DNA of 64,000 nucleotides. It comes from Neobacillus sp. DY30. Its GTDB lineage: Bacteria > Bacillota > Bacilli > Bacillales > Cytobacillaceae. The notes under the pieces were generated by a model. That model did not search any database, was not told the DNA's origin, and saw only the letters and a list, made by a program, of their open reading frames with translations. Within the stretch, counting starts at the first letter, position 1; each line of letters opens with the position of its first letter. The stretch spans positions 2,670,001 to 2,734,000 of the forward strand of contig NZ_CP126093.1 in assembly GCF_030123065.1 (NCBI RefSeq), given 5' to 3'. This document shows, piece after piece, positions 1 through 7,858 of this stretch. Position numbers and translations under genes: made by a program.

Positions 1-58
1 CTATTTTTGAGGAGGTATAATGTGGAAATTTATTTAGGAAACCTATTAAAATACATCA

Positions 59-96
59 CCCTTGGGTAATGATCTTGCCGGACCCAAACCCAAGGG
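59..96. repeat. Inverted repeat upstream of comK-like gene
   Basis: CCCTTGGGT at 59-67 is mirrored perfectly by ACCCAAGGG at 88-96, with a 20-nt loop. No T-run follows on the plus strand, so it does not look like a terminator for that direction. It could be the end of an upstream unit or an RNA hairpin; the function is unknown. Confidence 0.5.
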
Positions 97-106
97 CGAT
101 GCGAGT

Positions 107-136
107 TGAGTATACAACTTTATCGTTAGTATACTC
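107..136 (+). promoter_or_regulatory. Sigma-A-like promoter with overlapping dyad, comK-like gene
   Basis: A TTGAGT -35 (107-112) and TATACT -10 (130-135) are separated by 17 bp. A perfect dyad, GAGTATAC at 108-115 and GTATACTC at 129-136, lies over both boxes, so a dimeric regulator bound here would cover the promoter. The elements are seen directly; regulation is inferred. Confidence 0.55.
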
Positions 137-187
137 TTATTCTTAAAATAATCAACTAATAAAACAAGAAAAGAGGCTAACGAATTG

Positions 188-742
188 ATGGACATAAGAG
201 AAAAACACCTAATCAATGAAAAGACGGTCTTATTAACAGGTGAGTACAATGATCGAGGAGAATTATGGTCCAGGATAATCGAAGGGGAAGAAACTTTCCT
301 TGTAAGAAAAAGTCCAAATACGGTTATTGAGGAAACATTATTACATGTAGGGTCAAATTTTCTTGGAGCGAGACGCAGTGCAAAATTTCTGCTTTCTCCA
401 ACGAGAATGCATCCGATTAGTGTGAATCCACAAATGGGTATTTTATTATTTCCTACTAAAAGTTTGAAGTGCCATTGTAACATATGGTTTTCACTTATTC
501 ATGTAAAAAATGCAAACCCTGTTGGAATCAATCAAATTGAAGTGTTAACGAGCTTTGGTCATACAATCTTAATCGATATGTCGGAAAGAACCTTTAATAA
601 CAAACGCCAAAAAGCAATTCAGCTTCAAGAAGCCATTATCCATAATTTGAATTGCCCGTTAAATTTCTATGTCGAGCCAAAGAAGGGCTTTTATATTAGT
701 AAAAACCCAAAAGAAAATAATTATTTCATTGAGAAAAAATAA
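188..742 (+). CDS. comK: ComK-family competence transcription factor
   Basis: The 184-residue protein resembles ComK, the minor-groove DNA-binding activator of DNA-uptake genes in Bacillus (B. subtilis ComK is about 192 residues). Recognisable stretches are the GSNFLGARRSAKF block (residues 55-67), the HPISV block (75-79), and ILLFPT (85-90) followed by a C-x-C and Trp and then SLIHVK. The start is ATG 188, with AGAGG 11 nt upstream; TTG 185 at 8 nt spacing is an equal alternative. It is a single-gene unit between its own promoter and a terminator. Bacillaceae often carry two ComK paralogues (ComK1/ComK2); which one this is cannot be told here. It lacks the long C-terminal tail of B. subtilis ComK. 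Confidence 0.85.
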   Translation: MDIREKHLINEKTVLLTGEYNDRGELWSRIIEGEETFLVRKSPNTVIEETLLHVGSNFLGARRSAKFLLSPTRMHPISVNPQMGILLFPTKSLKCHCNIWFSLIHVKNANPVGINQIEVLTSFGHTILIDMSERTFNNKRQKAIQLQEAIIHNLNCPLNFYVEPKKGFYISKNPKENNYFIEKK

Positions 743-747
743 AGAAT

Positions 748-782
748 GAGAGCAGTTTCCTTAATGGAGGCTGCTCTTTTTG
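748..782 (+). terminator. Rho-independent terminator of comK-like gene
   Basis: GAGCAG (750-755) and CTGCTC (771-776) form the outer stem, extended inward by TTTCC/GGAGG pairing, and are followed by five T residues. Confidence 0.85.
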
Positions 783-929
783 TAACCCACTTTTGTACCA
801 AATAGTGGAATAGTTTAGCTATGAATAAACAATCCTAATAACGGAGGATTAGAGTTCAATAAGCATAAATTTGTAACATTATGACATTCCCTTGAAACAA
901 CAAGTGAGTTAGTAGGAGTGTTAGCGAAT

Positions 930-2462
930 ATGAAACGTCCAGTTGTTAATAAAATTAAAACAAATCATATAGAAATCAGCGAAGAGTTGTTTCAACAGGA
1001 TGAAAGTATCAAAAAAAACTACTTTTCTGGAGATCTATTACTTGATATTCCTAAAATAAAAGCACTTTACTCTTATCCGAAAAATATAGACTTTACGGTA
1101 AGGGAATTCACTATTCATAGGATGGGGAGAAAGGCAGTTATATTCTTTATTCCATCTTTGACTGACACGAAATTAATCGAGGAGGAAATAATAACCCCTT
1201 TAATATCAGGTGCCAAAGACATTATCGATATCCCGTCTGCTATAAGTATCAGTACAATCAAAGAAGAGAAGGTCATATCCGGTGCAGTAAGTGAATTAAA
1301 CACAGGAGCTACTTTGTTACTTGTTGAAGGTATAAGTGTGATTTATATCCTAAAAACGGATTCTGCAGCAGGAAGAAGTGTGGAAAAACCACAAAATGAA
1401 ACAACGTTATTAGGTCCAAAAGAATCATTCGTTGAGAAAGCAGACCAAAATATTTCACTTATCCGGAAAAAAATTCGGTCAGAAGATTTTACTGTTGAAA
1501 AAATGATAATCGGCAGCCGCTCCCAAAATGAAGTCTATATCATTTACAACAAGGAATTAGTCGGAGGAAAAATCTTAACTGAAGTAAAATCAAGAATTGA
1601 GTCTGTTCAAAAAGATGCAGTACAAAACCTCGGTCTCCTGAATCAACATATAGAAGATCGATCAACCAGTTTATTTCCAACCATTTTGCAGACGGAAAGG
1701 CCGGACAGAGCTGCATCCTTTATCGAAGATGGTCACGATATTGTGGTGATGAACAACTCCCCGTTTGCGCTCGTAACACCAGCAACATTTTGGTCCTTTT
1801 ATCATTCAGCCGACGATCATTATTTACGATTTATTTATGGGAATTTCACAAGACTTTTAAGAATGACTGCCATGTTTATTACCTTGTTTACCCCTGCTAT
1901 TTATATTGCCATTACAAATTATCACATTGAAATGCTGCCCGCGGATTTACTCTTGGCGATCGCAGGTGCCCGTGAGATGGTCCCATTCCCAGCTATCTTA
2001 GAATTACTTTTAATGGAAATGGCCTTTGAATTAATACGGGAAGCGGGTATTAGGGTGCCAACTCCAATTGGTCCAACGATTGGCATTGTTGGTGCGTTAA
2101 TATTAGGTCAGGCTGCAGTCGAGGCAAATTTAGTTAGTCCAATCGTCGTGATTGTTGTGGCATTAACTGGCCTCTCATCCTTTGCGATAAGTGATGTGAA
2201 TTTGAATTATGCCATAAGGATAGCTCGATTTGGCTTTCTTTTATCCGCTAGTTTATTTGGTATATTCGGCATGGTGGGCATCTTTATGACAGGATTATTT
2301 TATTTATCGGTTGTTAAAACGTTCGGGGTCCCATATTTGGCGCCATTAACACCGAAGTACAAGTCTTCAAAAGATACATTATTTCGGAGAATATTAAAGA
2401 ATGAAAAATTAAGACCAGCGTATGTCAAAACATACGAGGACACAAATTTTACCAGTTTATAA
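930..2462 (+). CDS. GerA-family germinant receptor A subunit (locus 1)
   Basis: A full-length GerAA/GerKA-type A subunit of 510 residues, part of the inner-membrane receptor through which nutrients trigger spore germination. Its N-terminal half is a hydrophilic cytosolic domain; the family signature TERPDRAASFIEDG leads into several membrane helices from roughly residue 300 to 460, with the conserved AGAREMVPFPAILELLLMEM region. The start is ATG 930 with GGAG 11 nt upstream; GTG 918 is in frame but overlaps that ribosome site. No B-subunit gene follows, and only a truncated C remnant lies downstream, so this protein has probably lost its own partners. It may be non-functional, or it may pair with B and C subunits of another receptor. 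Confidence 0.9.
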   Translation: MKRPVVNKIKTNHIEISEELFQQDESIKKNYFSGDLLLDIPKIKALYSYPKNIDFTVREFTIHRMGRKAVIFFIPSLTDTKLIEEEIITPLISGAKDIIDIPSAISISTIKEEKVISGAVSELNTGATLLLVEGISVIYILKTDSAAGRSVEKPQNETTLLGPKESFVEKADQNISLIRKKIRSEDFTVEKMIIGSRSQNEVYIIYNKELVGGKILTEVKSRIESVQKDAVQNLGLLNQHIEDRSTSLFPTILQTERPDRAASFIEDGHDIVVMNNSPFALVTPATFWSFYHSADDHYLRFIYGNFTRLLRMTAMFITLFTPAIYIAITNYHIEMLPADLLLAIAGAREMVPFPAILELLLMEMAFELIREAGIRVPTPIGPTIGIVGALILGQAAVEANLVSPIVVIVVALTGLSSFAISDVNLNYAIRIARFGFLLSASLFGIFGMVGIFMTGLFYLSVVKTFGVPYLAPLTPKYKSSKDTLFRRILKNEKLRPAYVKTYEDTNFTSL

Positions 2463-2464
2463 TT

Positions 2465-3217
2465 GACCGTTCGATTGAAACTGGTTTAGTACCAGAGTCA
2501 ACAATCAATCGACTATTAGCAATTACTGATGGAGACGCAGACCTATTTTTAGCGATCAAAGGCTCAATTGGTAAATAAAACAATGGTGATACATTTAAAG
2601 AAGAAGACCAATATTTAGCTGGGAGTGTTCCGAAAAAAGGTGGAAATCTGGTTCAGTTAATAGGTTCTGCCGTTTTTAAAGAAGGGAAAATGATTGGTAA
2701 TTTAACAGGAGAAGAGACTCGAGTTGCTCTTCTCCTAGATAATACATCGAGGATTGAAGATATGTATGTGAGTTATCAAGATCCATTGAAAGAAAAATAT
2801 GTGGTAGGGTGCAGGGTTAAGAAAAAAACGGCCACCAAGGTAAAAGTAAAATTACGAAAGGGACCTCCATTAATTAATGTCAGGGTACCTATTGAAATTG
2901 AAGTATTATCTACACCAAGTATGGAAAATTATGCTGAAGACTTAGAAAAACAGACGATCTTGAAGAAGCGGATTGAAAGTGAAACAGAAGAAAATTTAAG
3001 TAGACTTGTTAAGAGGACCCAAGATGAATTCAAATCAGAACCTTTTTATTGGTCTTTGCATGTGCGTCCGTTATTTAGTTCAACGAAAGAATACGAAAAG
3101 TGGGACTGGACAAATAAGAGATATCCTTTTGCAACGGTGAATTTACAGGTAGATGTAGAAATTGTCGGATTCGGTAAGCAAATGAAGGAATCTGAAATGG
3201 AAAAGGTGAGGGATTAG
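2465..3217 (+). pseudogene. Truncated, stop-interrupted Ger(x)C germinant receptor C subunit
   Basis: Translation in the frame starting at GAC 2465 gives the C-terminal part of a Ger(x)C lipoprotein, about 250 residues; complete family members have about 400. An in-frame TAA at 2576-2578 interrupts it (frame reads ...LAIKGSIGK-stop-NNGDTFKEEDQYLAG...). The lipoprotein signal and the first domain are missing, and the remnant begins immediately after the A-subunit stop codon, which implies a deletion that removed the B gene and the 5' part of C. An ATG at 2690 could still express 175 residues, but without a signal peptide. I read it as a decayed gene. Confidence 0.85.
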
Positions 3218-3219
3218 TT

Positions 3220-3378
3220 GTGCAGGTCATTTTATGGATTGTCGTGCTTTTTGGTGGAATTTACAGTTTTGCGCATGCTTTTTTCCTTCTTAAGGATAAA
3301 AATAAACTTGGTGCTTTCGGCATTACCTTAATTGGTTTAGCGATCTGCGCGTGTCCCTTTTTCATTAGATTAAAATAG
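3220..3378 (+). CDS. Small two-helix membrane protein, putative germinant receptor D subunit (locus 1)
   Basis: GTG 3220 opens a 52-residue frame directly after the C remnant. Two hydrophobic segments (about residues 2-23 and 31-47) are joined by a short basic loop (KDKNK). Small two-helix D subunits are known to accompany GerA-type receptor operons and to modulate germination in Bacillus. The position at the end of the locus and the matching small gene at the end of locus 2 support that role, but sequence similarity is low and the call rests on size, topology and context. A terminator follows within 10 nt. No good ribosome site is visible, so translation may be coupled. Confidence 0.55.
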   Translation: MQVILWIVVLFGGIYSFAHAFFLLKDKNKLGAFGITLIGLAICACPFFIRLK

Positions 3379-3384
3379 TGCAGG

Positions 3385-3418
3385 AAAACAGAGGTCTATC
3401 TTGATCTCTGTTTTTTTA
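3385..3418 (+). terminator. Rho-independent terminator, germinant receptor locus 1
   Basis: AAAACAGAG (3385-3393) pairs with CTCTGTTTT (3405-3413), followed by a T-run to 3417. Confidence 0.85.
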
Positions 3419-3491
3419 AACACTATTTCTAATGGCAGAGGGGGAATAAAATTGAGGAACTGGTAAAAATTATTAGTTAGGAGGTGGGAGT

Positions 3492-5159
3492 GTGTCCTTA
3501 TTTCGACCGAAAAAACGAAATGTTAAAAAACCGCAATTGTTAACTCCAAGTAAACTGGTTTCACAAAAGGGAAACACACCAACTTCTAGCTTATTATCAG
3601 AGACAGAGCAGCAAATAAAAGATATTCTCGGTAATAATGAAGATTTAAAGTTGAAACATTTTAAAATCTTTGGCCAATTCTCAGCCGCTTGCGTCTATTT
3701 TTCAAGTTTAATTAATAAGGATTCACTTAATAAGGATATACTAAAGCCCCTTATGTATGAACCGGAACATCTTATCGGAAAAGAAAAACCACTTACCCAA
3801 TTAATCGATATAATCCTAACAGAAACTCTATACCATAGTGAGGCGAAGGTTGGATACTGTTTGGACGAGTTAATTGAGCTGCTGCTACGTGGTGAAACTG
3901 TGATTATTATTGATGGAATAAAGGAAGCCATTCATATTGGGACACGAAAAGTGGAAAAAAGAGCGATTGACCAACCGCAAACAGAACAGGTCATTCTGGG
4001 CCCACGGGAAGGTTTTATTGAAAGTATCGCTACTAATATTGCCCTTTTAAGATACAGACTTCCGACACCAGACTTCCAAGTGAAAACGATGAAAATCGGC
4101 CGTCTGACAAAATCAACGGTGGCCATTTGTTACCTTAAAGGAATTGCAAACGAAACGGTCATTAAAGAAGTAGAAAAAAGGCTGTCTGAGATTGATATTG
4201 ATGCCATTCTTGATGTAGGGTATCTAGAACAATTTATTGAAGATAATCCCTTTTCACCGTTTCCTCAGACTCAATCCACAGAAAGACCTGATAAAACGGT
4301 GGCAAATTTAATAGAGGGGCGGGTGGCCATTCTCGTCGATGGATCTCCTTTTTCTTTAATGGTTCCAGTAGTTTTTAATCAATTCTATCAAACGACAGAA
4401 GATTATTCATCAAGGTTTTTGATGGGAAGCTTTGTTAGACTGGCCAGGATTTTGGCATTAGTATTTTCGCTCGTTTTTCCATCACTGTATGTATCCCTGA
4501 TAGCCTTTAATCCGGAACTGCTGCCGACAGAATTTGCAGTAGCAGTTGCGGGCGGTCGGGCAGGGGTTCCTTATCCAGCAGTAATCGAAGTTTTAATTAT
4601 TGAAGTCGCGATGGAAATATTACGAGAAGCCACCGTACGGCTTCCAAAACAAGTAGGGGGAGCTTTATCGATTGTCGGGGTGCTGGTAATTGGACAGGCG
4701 GCAGTTGAGGCAGGTTTATCGAGCCCCATTACTGTAGTGGTCATCGCCTTAACCACGATTGGTTCGTTTGCGACTCCCACGTATACAGCAGCTTTTGCAT
4801 TACGGATGCTCAGATTTCCAATCATGATATTGGCGGGTATTTTCGGACTATATGGGGTAATGGTAGGTGTTATCTTTATATTTAATCATATGCTTTCATT
4901 AAAATCGTTTGGTGTCCCATATATGGCACCTGTTTCTCCATCAGATTATGAGGGAATGAAAGATGTTGTGGTACGAAGTCCATTATGGTGGATGCCAAAA
5001 AGACCCAATTTTCTTCATCCGTCTAACCGTTCTAGAATTTCAGAAAGAGATAATAAGATGTTAGAGCATAACAAACTTGGAAATGATCAGCGGGAGGGTA
5101 TGAGTAATGGGGGATCCGAAGGAGATCACAACACTTCAAGCCACAACGATCTTAATTAG
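3492..5159 (+). CDS. GerA-family germinant receptor A subunit (locus 2)
   Basis: A 555-residue A subunit of a spore nutrient receptor. The long hydrophilic N-terminal domain carries the family block GPREGFIESIATNIALLR, then TERPDKTVANLIEG, then the membrane part with VAGGRAGVPYPAVIEVLIIEVAMEILREA and the C-terminal SFGVPYMAPVSP motif that ends the family domain. A hydrophilic tail of about 60 residues rich in Asn, Ser and Glu follows. The start is GTG 3492 behind GGAGGTGGG. The 3' end overlaps the B-subunit gene by 53 bp, so translation is probably coupled. The locus order A-B-C-D is complete. The germinant cannot be deduced from the sequence. Forespore (sigma-G) expression is expected for the family, but I found no convincing sigma-G promoter. 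Confidence 0.93.
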   Translation: MSLFRPKKRNVKKPQLLTPSKLVSQKGNTPTSSLLSETEQQIKDILGNNEDLKLKHFKIFGQFSAACVYFSSLINKDSLNKDILKPLMYEPEHLIGKEKPLTQLIDIILTETLYHSEAKVGYCLDELIELLLRGETVIIIDGIKEAIHIGTRKVEKRAIDQPQTEQVILGPREGFIESIATNIALLRYRLPTPDFQVKTMKIGRLTKSTVAICYLKGIANETVIKEVEKRLSEIDIDAILDVGYLEQFIEDNPFSPFPQTQSTERPDKTVANLIEGRVAILVDGSPFSLMVPVVFNQFYQTTEDYSSRFLMGSFVRLARILALVFSLVFPSLYVSLIAFNPELLPTEFAVAVAGGRAGVPYPAVIEVLIIEVAMEILREATVRLPKQVGGALSIVGVLVIGQAAVEAGLSSPITVVVIALTTIGSFATPTYTAAFALRMLRFPIMILAGIFGLYGVMVGVIFIFNHMLSLKSFGVPYMAPVSPSDYEGMKDVVVRSPLWWMPKRPNFLHPSNRSRISERDNKMLEHNKLGNDQREGMSNGGSEGDHNTSSHNDLN

Positions 5160-6219
5160 TACGATTATTGGGGTCGGCGTTCTCCCCCTGCCTTTGTTTG
5201 CTGTCAGAGCAGGGGAAACAAGTGCTCCATTTGTCACCCTAAATGGTATTGTATTTGCAGCAATTGGATTAATGATCTTAACCTATCTTGGGATTCGGCA
5301 CCCCAAAAAAACGATTATTACCTATAGTCAAGATATCATTGGGAAATGGCTGGGAAAGAGTTTTAGTCTATTTGTCATCCTCTTTTTTTTAGTATTAACC
5401 AGCTTAACTGCACGGGAATTTGGTGCAGTTGTCGTAACGGCAGTACTTAGGGAAACACCTTTGGAAGTAACTGTTATTGTCATGCTTTTACTAGCGTCCA
5501 TTAGCTGTCGAAACAATATCAATGTTTTTGCGTATATCCACAATCTTTATGTTCCTATGATATTGGCACCCGTTTTAATTGTGGTGGCATTTTCTTTGAA
5601 GAATGCCAATCTCTTATATTTGCGTCCGATATTTTTCGGAAATGATATTCGAAATATGGCTGGAGGTATGCTTACTGTTTCAGCACTATTTCAGGGATCC
5701 TTCATTATTACGATGATAATTCCCTCCATGAAATTTCCAAAAAAAGCAATGAAAGCTAGCCTTTGGGGCATCCTGATTTCAGGGGGGTTATACCTATTAA
5801 TAGTGATTGCTACGGTGGCTATTTTTGGCCCGGAAGAAATTAAACAAATCTTTTGGCCAACGTTAGAACTAGCGCGGACAACAGCAGTGCCAGGGAATAT
5901 CCTGCAAAGGTTGGATATCATCTTTTTGGCGGTTTGGGTATTGGCTGTTTTTACTACTTTATTCTCAAGTTACTACTTTACTATTCATTCCATCAAGGAG
6001 CTGTTCAGTCTTAAGGACCATAAAGTGCTCTCCTATTTTATTTTGCCATTTGTATTTTTTTTGGCGATGGCACCGCAAAACATTTTACATATGTATGAGA
6101 TTATTCAATTTTTTGGAAGAACGGGTTTGCTTATTACGATTATGTATCCAGCATTACTTTTATTAATAGATTTCCTCAAAGGCTGGAGGAGGAAAAAAAA
6201 TGTGGCAAAATTATCGTAA
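5107..6219 (+). CDS. GerA-family germinant receptor B subunit (endospore permease)
   Basis: This 370-residue polytopic protein is the B subunit, a member of the amino acid/polyamine permease superfamily thought to bind the germinant in the spore inner membrane. About ten hydrophobic helices are visible, starting with STIIGVGVLPLPLFAVRAG, the helix 1 region that is conserved in B subunits. The start is ATG 5107, with GGAGGG about 9 nt upstream and inside the end of the A gene. Its end overlaps the C gene by 20 bp. Length is normal for the family and no disruption is seen. It is the only B subunit in the window, so the A subunit of locus 1 could in principle depend on it. Confidence 0.93.
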   Translation: MGDPKEITTLQATTILISTIIGVGVLPLPLFAVRAGETSAPFVTLNGIVFAAIGLMILTYLGIRHPKKTIITYSQDIIGKWLGKSFSLFVILFFLVLTSLTAREFGAVVVTAVLRETPLEVTVIVMLLLASISCRNNINVFAYIHNLYVPMILAPVLIVVAFSLKNANLLYLRPIFFGNDIRNMAGGMLTVSALFQGSFIITMIIPSMKFPKKAMKASLWGILISGGLYLLIVIATVAIFGPEEIKQIFWPTLELARTTAVPGNILQRLDIIFLAVWVLAVFTTLFSSYYFTIHSIKELFSLKDHKVLSYFILPFVFFLAMAPQNILHMYEIIQFFGRTGLLITIMYPALLLLIDFLKGWRRKKNVAKLS

Positions 6220-7417
6220 AATAACAATGCTAATGTTGTTTTCTATCCTCATCTCGTTCCTCTCAGGATGCTGGGACAGCAGGGAAATTGAAAAAAGAGC
6301 AAATGTATTGGCGATTGGTGTGGATCTAGCAAGTGAAAAGGAACGGAAAAACGAGGATGAAATCTCTCACTTTAAAGAAAAGTTTCCGAAGCCTGATGAA
6401 CAAATGATTAAGGTTACAGCCCAAATTGCAGTTCCTGGAGAAATACCACTGGGTCCTCAGCAGCCTGGGGGTTCTGCTAAGCCTGTATTGGTGATAGAGG
6501 TTGTTGGCCATACCTTTCAGGATGCCATGTTAAGTCTGCAGCAGGAAGTTGCAGATGAATTGTTTCTAGGTCATTTACGGATTATTGTCCTAAGCGAGGA
6601 AATAGCAAGAACTGGAACAAGCCGTTTTAATGATTTTCTAAGACGTAATCCCGAAATTCGCAGAACTGCTTCTCTAGTGATTTCAAAAGAATCCGCTTCA
6701 AAATATATGAAATTAACACCAGAGTTGGAACGTATACCATCCCTTTACCTAGCAGACATGGTCGATAATTTGTCCGCAATGGGAAAATATCCGCCCAGCT
6801 TCATCGGTCTTTTTTGGACCATATACTCTAGTAAAGGTCAGGATCCTTATCTTCCATATTTAAAACTAAGAGGAAACTCAACCATACAACTTAACGGTCT
6901 GGCATATTTTCATGGTGATAAGATGGTCGGTAAGATCAATCCGTTGGAGATAGGTGTTTTTATGTCCGTAATAGGAATTGGCAGAGGCGGTTATGGTGCC
7001 TTTGCCGAGGTACCCGGGAAGGATGAATCCGTTTTAATAAGGACAGTCAGCCGCAATACAAGAACGAAAGTCAGTATTAAGAATGGTAAACCGCATGTCT
7101 CCATTAAGGTTCAGTATGAAAGTGAAATTGATGAAAAGGAAAGTGCAGGTATTAAGCTATCGGATTCAGCAACATTGAAAAAAATTGAAAAAGCAACCTC
7201 TAAAGATGCCAAAAATGCAATGGAAAAATTATTAGCAACGACTCAGAAAAGAAAATCTGATATCTTTGGGTTTGGTGAACATTTTCGTGCCAAACTACCG
7301 AACTATTGGAACAAAAACGTAAAAACAAAAGATAACTGGGAGGAAATCTTTCAAAATGTTACGTTTGATGTAAAGGTTGACTCCCATATTCACCGTGTTG
7401 GAATGAAGTCAAAATAA
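6200..7417 (+). CDS. Ger(x)C family germinant receptor C subunit, lipoprotein
   Basis: A 405-residue C subunit of the receptor. The first 25 residues are a lipoprotein signal (hydrophobic MLMLFSILISF, lipobox LSGC with Cys 24), immediately followed by the family hallmark WDSREIEKRA. Domain motifs downstream include LFLGHLRIIVLSEEIA and a long C-terminal domain ending in VTFDVKVDSHIHRVGM. Diacylglycerol attachment by Lgt would anchor it to the outer face of the inner spore membrane, as known for this family. It overlaps the B gene by 20 bp and is followed 22 bp later by the putative D gene. Compared with it, the locus 1 copy lacks everything up to roughly the middle. Confidence 0.93.
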   Translation: MWQNYRKITMLMLFSILISFLSGCWDSREIEKRANVLAIGVDLASEKERKNEDEISHFKEKFPKPDEQMIKVTAQIAVPGEIPLGPQQPGGSAKPVLVIEVVGHTFQDAMLSLQQEVADELFLGHLRIIVLSEEIARTGTSRFNDFLRRNPEIRRTASLVISKESASKYMKLTPELERIPSLYLADMVDNLSAMGKYPPSFIGLFWTIYSSKGQDPYLPYLKLRGNSTIQLNGLAYFHGDKMVGKINPLEIGVFMSVIGIGRGGYGAFAEVPGKDESVLIRTVSRNTRTKVSIKNGKPHVSIKVQYESEIDEKESAGIKLSDSATLKKIEKATSKDAKNAMEKLLATTQKRKSDIFGFGEHFRAKLPNYWNKNVKTKDNWEEIFQNVTFDVKVDSHIHRVGMKSK

Positions 7418-7439
7418 TTCGAAGGCAGGAGGTCCCCCA

Positions 7440-7640
7440 ATGTATATCGGCTATTTATCATATGTGATTTTAATTTGCTGGGTAACAGGAGGATTAATCC
7501 TATTAACCGAGGTAAAAGCATACAAAAATGCTTCGCTAAAAAAAGAACAGAAGGTGTCAAAATTTTTAGGATGGGTCAATATTTCAATTGGCTTTGGTTT
7601 ACTGGCTGCGGAATTCATATACTCTCATTTCATCTGGTGA
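7440..7640 (+). CDS. Small two-helix membrane protein, putative germinant receptor D subunit (locus 2)
   Basis: A 66-residue protein with two hydrophobic helices (about residues 4-24 and 42-63) separated by a basic linker containing KAYKNASLKKEQK. ATG 7440 has AGGAGG at a good distance. It is the last gene of the A-B-C-D locus, 22 bp after the C subunit and just before the terminator. D subunits of this size and topology modulate receptor activity in several Bacillus species; assignment here is by topology and position. It has little residue identity to the 52-residue product at 3220-3378. Confidence 0.65.
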   Translation: MYIGYLSYVILICWVTGGLILLTEVKAYKNASLKKEQKVSKFLGWVNISIGFGLLAAEFIYSHFIW

Positions 7641-7651
7641 TTAATTTTTTT

Positions 7652-7679
7652 GGACTTCAATTCAGAAGTCCATTTTTTA
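7652..7679 (+). terminator. Rho-independent terminator, germinant receptor locus 2
   Basis: GGACTTC (7652-7658) pairs with GAAGTCC (7665-7671) across a 6-nt loop, followed by an A and six T residues. Confidence 0.88.
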
Positions 7680-7767
7680 TGGATATTTTTGCAGGAATGT
7701 ATCCGTTATCACCGTGATGAACTAAGGTTTTTACGGTGATTTAGCAGGGAAAAGCCGTAAAATAGTG

Positions 7768-7819
7768 TGTTAGAAAACCTTCCAAAAACATGTAAATAAA
7801 GTTGCCATGATGTTATAAA
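7768..7819 (+). promoter_or_regulatory. Candidate TnrA/GlnR box and promoter of nitrite reductase operon
   Basis: TGTTAGAAAACCTTCCA (7768-7784) matches the TnrA/GlnR consensus TGTNANAWWWTMTNACA at all but two fixed positions. A -10 like TATAAA lies at 7814-7819 with no good -35, predicting a start near 7826 and placing the box centre near -50, the usual position for TnrA activation. Seen: the motif and spacing. Inferred: nitrogen-limitation control. Confidence 0.45.
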
Positions 7820-7858
7820 TAATTCAGACAATTCAAAACAAAAAGGAAGGTGTTTCTC

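Noticed and set aside
46-483. 145-codon open frame on the minus strand
   Set aside because: It lies antisense over the comK-like gene, has no ribosome site of note, and the sense protein is clearly family-conserved.
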